The position numbers and the translations under genes were made by a program. The notes under the pieces are model-generated. The model was not told the origin of the DNA. It saw only the letters and a list, made by a program, of their open reading frames with translations, and made no database searches. Positions 17,601 to 22,659 of a stretch of 64,000 nucleotides of DNA are shown one piece after another. The stretch's first letter is position 1; the number at the start of each line of letters is the position of its first letter. The DNA is from UBA5972 sp964637875 (GTDB lineage: Bacteria > Pseudomonadota > Alphaproteobacteria > Rhodobacterales > Rhodobacteraceae): assembly GCA_964637875.1 (NCBI GenBank), contig CAZWXK010000003.1:32087-96086 (forward strand), written 5' to 3'.

Positions 17601-18146
17601 CGGCGTCAGGACATAGGCATAGCTTCCCGTCACATTGGTGTTTTCGCTCTGGTTGAAATAGGACATCACCGATGTCTGCCAGGAATCGTTGAGATAGACC
17701 GCATCGGTGGGATAGGCCGCCGTGCTGTTGTAGGGCCCCCCATGACCCAGGCCCAGCGCATGCCCCGTTTCATGCAGGAAGGTGTGAAATCTGTAGCTGT
17801 CCAGAGAACTGCCCGTCCCGCCGCCCCAGGTCGTAATGATCTGGACCGTTGACGAGGTCAACACCGAGCCTGTCGTCGTCATGAGTGTCTGTGCGCCACT
17901 GCCCGCGTTGTTGTAGGTGATGTCGGCGCTGCCGGTGGTTTCGGAAAATGACAGCCCCGAAACATCGGCCCACAGATCCAGCGCCTTGCGGGCAAAATCC
18001 CTGTCGCTGGTGCCCAGTGCCGTCAGGTTCACGGTTATGTTGGTATGATTGAAACTGCGTTGCGAGCTCCCCTTGTATTTTGACCATGCCCAGTAGCCAT
18101 TGGTCAGATAGGTTGCCATCTGGTCATATGTCCCATTCGTCGCCAT
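14685..18146 (-). CDS. Serralysin-like secreted RTX metalloprotease (M10), very long repeat region
   Basis: A 1153-residue protein with no Sec signal. The N-terminal zinc protease domain has His125-Glu126-x2-His129-x2-Gly-x2-His135 (HETGHALGLGHGG) and a Met-turn SVMSYF at 159-164 with the fifth-ligand Tyr163. From about residue 210 to 1065 there are clusters of calcium-binding GGxGxDxxx nonapeptides separated by beta-rich spacers. The C-terminus (SDVFVFGLGGRHDVIRDF to NDMVLV) fits a type I secretion signal. About 2.4 times longer than classical serralysins. Start MATNGTYDQM at 18146 has GGAG 9 bases upstream. No type I secretion genes or inhibitor are nearby. Residues 996-1040 hold five repeats in a row with Arg before the Asp. 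Confidence 0.9.
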   Translation of the reverse strand: MATNGTYDQMATYLTNGYWAWSKYKGSSQRSFNHTNITVNLTALGTSDRDFARKALDLWADVSGLSFSETTGSADITYNNAGSGAQTLMTTTGSVLTSSTVQIITTWGGGTGSSLDSYRFHTFLHETGHALGLGHGGPYNSTAAYPTDAVYLNDSWQTSVMSYFNQSENTNVTGSYAYVLTPQLVDIIAVQNLYGTSGTVRMGDTIYGDGNNTGRDSYGTGFTNVPTVTIYDSGGTDTLNYSGYSGNQTIRLGAESMSSVYGRTNNVIIARGVVISNATAGAGDDVIVGNGAGNELRGNDGNDTLYGWGGFDMLVGGAGNDTLYGGDNNDVLVGDAGADSLYGGAGADILRPGLGGIANGDLYDGGSETDTFDLSALFLGYTVNLDVGTVVYFSRPTGSASSTLVNIENVWGARGNDRIIGDAGANYLWGNSGDDNISGGGGDDTLSGGSGNDRLTGEAGTDTLLGGAGDDVLAPGSSGIASGEMYDGGTGTDTLDMSAMTAAGYTIDLSANLLRWISTVVILPSITATVRNVENVIGAGGNDTITGDANANVLHGGDGNDLITGEGGVDMLYGDAGDDTLRASSSSSGISEGEIYDGGTGTDLLDLSTLTAGYTVNLGSGVFRWSPFGVAAGGAGALVPIVLTPVNATVTNIENITGSSGNDSLTGDAGVNVIDAGAGDDFVNFDAATSDATITDSYDGGSGTDTFRVTNAGLPQHVVDLMGGAFRVGTSVIATLTGFENVTVAGTHTVIGNGQDNVITGTGAGNNIFSGGYGNDTLNGGGGDDNLNGDAGNDILNGGDGNDVLAGGFGTDTVNGGAGDDTIVINSGEFFDNVDGGTGRDTLDMSSVTRSGDLFDFAAGAITTTFATGTPTLAGIEVFRDGSGGNRIIAADGVDGNSYFGNGGDDTMVASATAIESMDGGAGFDILDLSAFGGDYVYSMATGGTHLTGESFTGFEQVIMGSGNDRVVGSTGNDIILGAGGSDRIIAGAGSDRLIGGGGRDVLLGGNGRDALLGGGGRDVMRGGGARDIMNGGGGRDLLDGGRGNDVLRGGGGNDVINGGGGNDRLFGNNGSDVFVFGLGGRHDVIRDFADDIDTIRLDRALWGGGMNKAQVISSFASVTAGGDVVLDFGGADVLTIAGLGDATALLNDMVLV
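15027..15161 (-). repeat. Block of five RTX nonapeptides with GGxGRD pattern
   Basis: Five consecutive 27-base units encode GGGGRDVLL, GGNGRDALL, GGGGRDVMR, GGGARDIMN and GGGGRDLLD. The position before the calcium-binding Asp is Arg in all five, where Asn, Ala, Asp or Ser is usual. The fourth also has Ala in place of the fourth Gly. Confidence 0.85.
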
Positions 18147-18255
18147 GATAGATCGCTCCATTTCCTGTCGGGTCATGCATGGCAGCGAATCCGGGTGCGG
18201 AAAAATGCACGAGTCCGGGACAGCTTCCATGATACGCGCACACCCGCGTACATGT

Positions 18256-18330
18256 CCCTTTTCAACAATATGCGTTCAAATCCTTTTTCTTATGGCCCCC
18301 AGTATGATCCCGCTGGCGCCCTTTTCAACA
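18256..18330. promoter_or_regulatory. 12-bp direct repeat, 63 bp apart, in the protease/sufT control region
   Basis: CCCTTTTCAACA occurs at 18256-18267 and again at 18319-18330. Start-to-start distance is 63 bases, close to six helical turns, so two proteins bound here would sit on the same DNA face. No known consensus is recognised. Confidence 0.45.
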
Positions 18331-18472
18331 GGAAACGGGCGCGCCGGCATGGCATTGGCGGGAAACGACGACGTGTCTCTACCGATACGCGCTCAAAATG
18401 CCAGCAGTGCCCGCAACGATTGCAACATGCTCTTTTTGCGTTCCCGTTTTCAATGGGTCTGGACGGATCGAT

Positions 18473-18505
18473 TTCTATTCCCTATATGTTTGGTCAGGAA
18501 TAGAA
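18473..18505. promoter_or_regulatory. Perfect 9-bp inverted repeat upstream of sufT
   Basis: TTCTATTCC (18473-18481) and GGAATAGAA (18497-18505) are exact reverse complements separated by 15 bases (CTATATGTTTGGTCA). The element ends 12 bases before the sufT start, so it could be an operator or a stem-loop that covers the ribosome site. It matches no regulator site I know. Confidence 0.55.
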
Positions 18506-18517
18506 GCAGGTGCGATC

Positions 18518-18907
18518 ATGGACGTTTCAACCGAACAGATGACCGACAATTCCGAGGTCGAACAGATGGAGGGGACCCCCCTCATTCAACCCTCGTCGAC
18601 CGAACATCCGCTTTTCGATGCGGTGGTCGAGGCCTGCCGGACGGTATACGACCCGGAAATCCCCGTGAACATCTACGACCTCGGCCTGATCTACACGATC
18701 GACATTTCAGACGAAGGTGTGGTCGATATCAAGATGACCCTGACCGCACCGGGCTGCCCGGTTGCCGGCGACATGCCCGGCTGGGTCAGCGACGCCGTCC
18801 TGGCCGTCCCCGGGGTTTCGAACATCAATGTCGATCTGGTCTGGGAGCCTCAATGGGGCATGGAGATGATGTCGGACGAGGCGCGCCTCGAACTCGGCTT
18901 CATGTAG
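18518..18907 (+). CDS. sufT: SufT/MIP18-family Fe-S assembly protein
   Basis: A 129-residue protein with an acidic N-terminal extension (about residues 1-25) and a complete DUF59/MIP18 domain: VYDPEIPVNIYDLGLIY, then MTLTAPGCPVAGDMP with the conserved Cys, and VDLVWEPQWGMEMMSDEARLELGFM. SufT proteins help maturation of Fe-S proteins in the cytoplasm. The ATG at 18518 (MDVSTEQMTDNSEV) fits the usual start, whereas the longer frame upstream runs through the control region. Usually sufT ends a suf operon; here it stands alone. Nearby Fe-S enzymes (SoeAB, NirB, NasA) would be clients in principle, but that is only inference. Confidence 0.9.
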   Translation: MDVSTEQMTDNSEVEQMEGTPLIQPSSTEHPLFDAVVEACRTVYDPEIPVNIYDLGLIYTIDISDEGVVDIKMTLTAPGCPVAGDMPGWVSDAVLAVPGVSNINVDLVWEPQWGMEMMSDEARLELGFM

Positions 18908-19051
18908 GGCACCGGCAGTCCCGCTACCCCGGCCCTGCGTCTTCGAATACCTGCACTCCGGTTTTTGCGCGTCGCCGGCCAGGCATGCAGGGCGTGTCTG
19001 CCCGTGCACCCCGCGGGCATTTCCGGGCGGAAAGGGACGGCCGATTGTCAT

Positions 19052-19079
19052 CTGGCCTCAGGCGACACCGAAACTGGCC
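19052..19079 (+). promoter_or_regulatory. Direct repeat CTGGCC, 22 bp apart, upstream of xsc
   Basis: CTGGCC occurs at 19052-19057 and 19074-19079, exactly 22 bases apart (two helical turns), about 70-95 bases before the xsc start. Direct half-sites at such spacing are typical for MocR/GntR-type activators such as TauR, but I cannot confirm a match to a known TauR site. Confidence 0.3.
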
Positions 19080-19147
19080 CTATCCCCGCGGACGGACATC
19101 CACCATAACCAGAGCCGGGCATGGATGAAACCAGGGGGATGACAGCC

Positions 19148-20920
19148 ATGAAAATGACCACCGAAGAGGCCTTCATCAAGGTCTTGCAGATGCATGGCAT
19201 CGACAATGCGTTCGGCATCATAGGCTCGGCCTTCATGCCGATTTCCGACTATTTCCCCGCCGCCGGGATAAAATTCTGGGATGTGGCCCATGAATGCAAT
19301 GGCGGCTACATGGCCGACGGGTTCACCCGCACCAGCGGGCGCATGGCGATGATCATTGCCCAGAACGGCCCCGGCATCACCAATTTCGTGACCTGCGTGA
19401 AAACCGCCTACTGGAACCACACGCCGATGCTGCTGGTCACACCGCAGGCGGCCAATGCGACCATGGGCCAGGGCGGCTTTCAGGAGGTCGAGCAGATGCG
19501 CGCCTTTGCCGACATGGTCTGCTATCAGGAAGAGGTGCGCGACCCCGCCCGCATTGCCGAGGTACTGAACCGCGTCATCACCAGGGCCCGGCGCCTGTCG
19601 GCCCCGGCTCAGATCAACGTGCCGCGCGATTTCTGGACACGCGTGATCGACATCGAGCTGCCCCAGATCGTGGAATTCGCGCGCCCCGCCGGCGACGAGG
19701 CCGCCATTGCACAGGCCGCCCACCTGCTGTCGGATGCCGAATTTCCCGTCATCGTCAACGGCGCGGGCGTGGTGATCGGCGATGCCATCCCCGACAGCCA
19801 GGCCCTGGCCGAGGCACTGGATGCGCCGGTGTGCTGCAACTATCAGCACAACGACGCCTTTCCCGGCAGCCACCCGCTTTTTGCCGGCCCGCTGGGCTAT
19901 AACGGCTCAAAGGCCGCGATGCAGCTGATCAGCCGCGCCGATGTGGTGCTGGCGCTGGGCAACCGGCTGAACCCGTTCTCGACCCTGCCCTGCTATGGGC
20001 TGGATTACTGGCCGCGGGATGCGAAACTGATCCAGGTGGACATCAACGCCGACCGCATCGGCCTGACCAGGCCGGTCGATGTTGGTATCGTCGGCGACGC
20101 GGGCCATGTCGCGCGCGCGATCCTTGCGCGCCTGTCCCCTGGCGCCGGCGACAAGGGGCGCGAGTCGCGCCGTGCGCTGATTGCCGATCTGAAATCGAAA
20201 TGGGCGCAGGAACTGACCTCGATGGACCACGAGGAGGACGACCCCGGCACCACCTGGAACCAGCGTTGCCGCGCGGCCGAGCCCGAAAAGATGAGCCCCC
20301 GCATGGCCTGGCGCGCAATCACCGCGGCGCTGCCGAAAGAGGCGATCATCAGCAGCGATATCGGCAACAACTGCGCCATCGGCAATGCCTATCCGACATT
20401 CGAACAGGGGCGCAAATATCTGGCGCCGGGGCTGTTCGGGCCTTGTGGATACGGCTTTCCGTCGATCATCGGCGCCAAGATCGCCAACCCAAAGGTGCCG
20501 GTGGTGGGCTTTGCCGGCGACGGCGCCTTTGGCATTTCCATGAACGAGATGATCGCCATCGGCCGCCCCGAATGGCCCGCCATCACCATGGTGGTGTTCC
20601 GCAACTATCAGTGGGGCGCCGAAAAGCGCAACACCACGCTGTGGTACAACGACAATTTCGTCGGCACCGAACTGAACCCCCAGGTCAGCCATGCGGGCAT
20701 TGCGCGTGCCTGTGGGCTCGGGGGGGTGCAGGCCCGCAGCATGGACGAGCTGACCGACATGCTGAACAGCGCGATCAGGGCGCAGATGGAAGAGGGCAAG
20801 ACCACCTTCATCGAGGTCATGGTCAACCAGGAACTGGGCGAGCCCTTCCGTCGCGACGCCATGAAGGCACCGGTCACCGTTGCCGGGATCCGGGCCGAAG
20901 ACATGAAAACGCAGGGCTGA
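19148..20920 (+). CDS. xsc: Sulfoacetaldehyde acetyltransferase
   Basis: A 590-residue thiamine-diphosphate enzyme that converts sulfoacetaldehyde and phosphate to acetyl phosphate and sulfite, the desulfonating step for taurine, isethionate and other C2 sulfonates. The N-terminal MTTEEAFIKVLQMHGID and FGIIGSAFMPISDYFP, HECNGGYMADGFTR (with the catalytic Glu region) and the ThDP motif GDGAFGISMNEMIAIGRPEWP ending in NYQWGAEKRNT match Xsc over its full length. The ATG at 19148 has GGGGG about 9 bases upstream; an ATG at 19139 is too close to that site. Phosphate acetyltransferase lies just after it but on the other strand, and the sulfite dehydrogenase soeABC is 1.7 kb downstream. No taurine transport or deamination genes are in the window. 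Confidence 0.95.
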   Translation: MKMTTEEAFIKVLQMHGIDNAFGIIGSAFMPISDYFPAAGIKFWDVAHECNGGYMADGFTRTSGRMAMIIAQNGPGITNFVTCVKTAYWNHTPMLLVTPQAANATMGQGGFQEVEQMRAFADMVCYQEEVRDPARIAEVLNRVITRARRLSAPAQINVPRDFWTRVIDIELPQIVEFARPAGDEAAIAQAAHLLSDAEFPVIVNGAGVVIGDAIPDSQALAEALDAPVCCNYQHNDAFPGSHPLFAGPLGYNGSKAAMQLISRADVVLALGNRLNPFSTLPCYGLDYWPRDAKLIQVDINADRIGLTRPVDVGIVGDAGHVARAILARLSPGAGDKGRESRRALIADLKSKWAQELTSMDHEEDDPGTTWNQRCRAAEPEKMSPRMAWRAITAALPKEAIISSDIGNNCAIGNAYPTFEQGRKYLAPGLFGPCGYGFPSIIGAKIANPKVPVVGFAGDGAFGISMNEMIAIGRPEWPAITMVVFRNYQWGAEKRNTTLWYNDNFVGTELNPQVSHAGIARACGLGGVQARSMDELTDMLNSAIRAQMEEGKTTFIEVMVNQELGEPFRRDAMKAPVTVAGIRAEDMKTQG

Positions 20921-20924
20921 GCCC

Positions 20925-20971
20925 CTTCTTCTTTGCGCAAATACTCCGGGGGTCCGGGGGCTGGCCCCCGG
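20925..20971. terminator. Terminator-like hairpin between xsc and pta (copy B of the dispersed repeat)
   Basis: CTTCTTCTTTG (20925-20935) starts five bases after the xsc stop and leads into a perfect stem CCGGGGG-CTGG-CCCCCGG (20954-20971). The sequence shares its start with copies at 13327 and, reversed, 60089. It lies between two convergent genes and can serve both. Confidence 0.6.
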
Positions 20972-20981
20972 AAACGCCCCA

Positions 20982-21878
20982 TCACATGCGCACCGCCCCT
21001 TTCCGCCCCAGCGCCAGGGTCGTTGCCGTTGCAGCCACGATATCCTCTACCCGTGCCCCGCGCGAAAGATCACAGACAGGGCGCCGGAAACCCTGCAGAA
21101 ACGGCCCCACGGCCTGGGCGCGGCCAAGTTCCTGCAACAGCTTGTATGCTATGTTGCCCGCCTCGAGCGATGGAAAGATCAGGACATTTGCCTCCCCCCG
21201 CCCCGCCCCCTTCTGCGCGGCAACCGTCGGGTTCAGCGCGGCATCGCCCTGTACCGGGCCTTGGGCGGAAATTCCCCTTGCATGCAGCAGCGCAACGGCA
21301 TCACGAACCTTCTCGACCGCGCCGCCCGCGCCGCTGGTGCCCGTGGAATAGGACAACAGCGCAAGCCTGGCCGCGCCCAGCAGCGCACGGGCCGATCTTT
21401 CCGAGGCCTGCGCGATATCGGCCAGCGCCGCGGCATCGGGTGCGACGTTCACCGCGCAATCGGCAAACACCATTTCTCGCCCGTCGCCCAGGCGCATCAG
21501 GAAAAAGCTCGACGGCCGGGAAACCCCCCGGGCCAGCCCGATCGCCATCGTCGCGGCCTCGATCACCCGCCTTGTCGGGTTTGTCGCACCGGCGACCATG
21601 ACATCGGCCTCGCCAAGCGCGACCATTGCCGCCGCACGATAGAGGGGGCGCGTCAGCAGGCGCCGGGCCAGTGCCGGTTTCAGGCCGGGCCTGCGGCTGC
21701 AGATGATGTCCAGATAGCGCCCGTCGGGCGCCGACATGTCGGGAAACAGCGGACGGGCCATCCTTCTGGCGGCAATGATATCCGCGGCCTGCCGGATGCG
21801 GTCGTCGTTCCGTTCGGCGAAAACCACCCTGGCATCATGTCGGCCCGCCTCGGCCATCGCGTTTTCGATCGCGCCCAT
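20982..21878 (-). CDS. pta: Phosphate acetyltransferase
   Basis: A 298-residue PTA-domain protein that converts acetyl phosphate and CoA to acetyl-CoA. Blocks include VFAERNDDRIRQAADIIA, MVALGEADVMVAGATNPTRRVIEA, FADCAVNVAPDAAALADIA, LSYSTGTSGAGGAVEKVRDAV and NVLIFPSLEAGNIAYKLLQ. It is somewhat shorter than the 320-340 residues usual for stand-alone PTA domains; the missing part seems to lie between about residues 35 and 45. The ATG at 21878 has GGAGG 8 bases upstream, better than the GTG at 21902. It would use the acetyl phosphate made by Xsc. Unusually the two genes converge, so they cannot share one operon. Confidence 0.92.
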   Translation of the reverse strand: MGAIENAMAEAGRHDARVVFAERNDDRIRQAADIIAARRMARPLFPDMSAPDGRYLDIICSRRPGLKPALARRLLTRPLYRAAAMVALGEADVMVAGATNPTRRVIEAATMAIGLARGVSRPSSFFLMRLGDGREMVFADCAVNVAPDAAALADIAQASERSARALLGAARLALLSYSTGTSGAGGAVEKVRDAVALLHARGISAQGPVQGDAALNPTVAAQKGAGRGEANVLIFPSLEAGNIAYKLLQELGRAQAVGPFLQGFRRPVCDLSRGARVEDIVAATATTLALGRKGAVRM

Positions 21879-22024
21879 CCGCCGCCCCTCCGTTTGCGAC
21901 ACAACAGTGGCACCGCATGCGCAAAGGTCAAGACATGCAAACGGGGGCCGCGGCGTTCATCGCACCCCCCGCCCGAAACCTGGCAACCAGGCCCAGGGAG
22001 CCACCCCCTGGAGCCACACCCCCT

Positions 22025-22054
22025 GGGGCCGCCGTGGGGCCGCCGTGGGGCCGT
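22025..22054. repeat. 11-bp tandem repeat in the pta/secreted-protein gap (2.7 copies)
   Basis: GGGGCCGCCGT is repeated twice exactly plus eight bases. The preceding 30 bases hold two imperfect GGAGCCAC-type repeats. It lies just past the stop of the 22066-22422 gene, in non-coding DNA. Confidence 0.85.
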
Positions 22055-22065
22055 CTGTCGGGATC

Positions 22066-22422
22066 CTATTTCTCGTCCCAGATCTCCGAGGCGCAAAAGG
22101 CCCCGCCGATCATGCAGCCCTTGATGCTGAGCTTCTTGTTCGACCCGATCACCACGGTGCCGTTGAAGGTCATGAAGCGCGGCATGTCGGGGTGCTTCAT
22201 CTTCTTGCCGGTCCATGTGCCGTCGGATTGCTGCTCCATCCCGTTGCACATCTCGAAATTGTCGCTGACGCGACGGCAGTACAGCTTGCCCCCGTCGGTA
22301 AAGACGCGCACCTCCTGCGTGCCCTTGCGCAGATATGTCTTGTTGATCTTGGTCGCTGCCGACGCGCCGAAAGCCACCATTGTCAGCGCCACGGCCAGAC
22401 CGGTCAGAATCATCTTTTTCAT
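22066..22422 (-). CDS. Small exported protein, possibly DUF2147-like
   Basis: A 118-residue protein with a clear signal peptide (MKKMILTGLAVALTMVAFGASA, cleavage after residue 22). The mature part is small and beta-rich with four cysteines (two in KLYCRR and EMCNG, two in IKGCMIGGAFCASEIWDEK). Its C-terminal block resembles the end of DUF2147 proteins, but the usual DUF2147 core is not clear, so the assignment is tentative. Ribosome site GGGAGG lies 7 bases before the ATG. It is divergent from soeA and shares a 237-base control region with it; a periplasmic role linked to sulfite is possible but unproven. Confidence 0.75.
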   Translation of the reverse strand: MKKMILTGLAVALTMVAFGASAATKINKTYLRKGTQEVRVFTDGGKLYCRRVSDNFEMCNGMEQQSDGTWTGKKMKHPDMPRFMTFNGTVVIGSNKKLSIKGCMIGGAFCASEIWDEK

Positions 22423-22439
22423 TGCAAACCTCCCTTGTT

Positions 22440-22455
22440 GAGCCCTTGCGGGCTC
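22440..22455. promoter_or_regulatory. Hairpin in the leader of the exported-protein gene
   Basis: GAGCCC-TTGC-GGGCTC is a perfect 6-bp stem with a 4-base loop, starting 18 bases before the start codon on the minus strand and just upstream of the ribosome site. It could affect translation or mRNA stability. Confidence 0.35.
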
Positions 22456-22482
22456 GTGGACGGTATATTAGAACGCGCTTAA

Positions 22483-22498
22483 ATGCAAATTTTTGCAT
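22483..22498. promoter_or_regulatory. AT-rich palindrome in the soeA divergent region
   Basis: ATGCAAA-TT-TTTGCAT, arms of 7 bases about a 2-base centre, lies in the AT-rich part of the region about 60-75 bases upstream of the exported-protein gene. It looks like a binding site for a dimeric regulator; which one is unknown. Confidence 0.35.
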
Positions 22499-22573
22499 AT
22501 ATTTCCTTCGGGCCGTGACAAGTCGGCGCAAATTGCGCAGAAATGCGCGCGGCAATCTGGACAAGCCCGCTGC

Positions 22574-22606
22574 TTGAAGGTTAAATACATTCGAATGATC
22601 TAATAT
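22574..22606 (+). promoter_or_regulatory. Candidate soeA promoter with internal palindrome
   Basis: TTGAAG (22574-22579) and TAATAT (22601-22606) are separated by 21 bases, longer than normal. The exact 10-base palindrome CATTCGAATG (22588-22597) sits in the spacer. A long spacer with a central palindrome is the layout used by MerR-type activators, but no such regulator gene is adjacent. Low certainty. Confidence 0.35.
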
Positions 22607-22659
22607 GAGGCGCCCCGCAAGGGCGCAGTCACGGCAACAGGGACCTCGGGAAAGACATC

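Larger units (their letters stand above)
18147..18517. other. 371-base divergent intergenic region between the RTX protease and sufT
   Basis: No gene is supported here. The region is less GC-rich than its surroundings, as expected for two divergent promoters. It holds an exact 12-base direct repeat (18256-18267 and 18319-18330) and a perfect 9-base inverted repeat close to sufT (18473-18505). I could not place convincing -35/-10 pairs for either gene. Confidence 0.8.

Noticed and set aside
18908..19147. A small gene between sufT and xsc
   Set aside because: No frame has a ribosome site and credible protein; the stretch reads as leader and promoter DNA.
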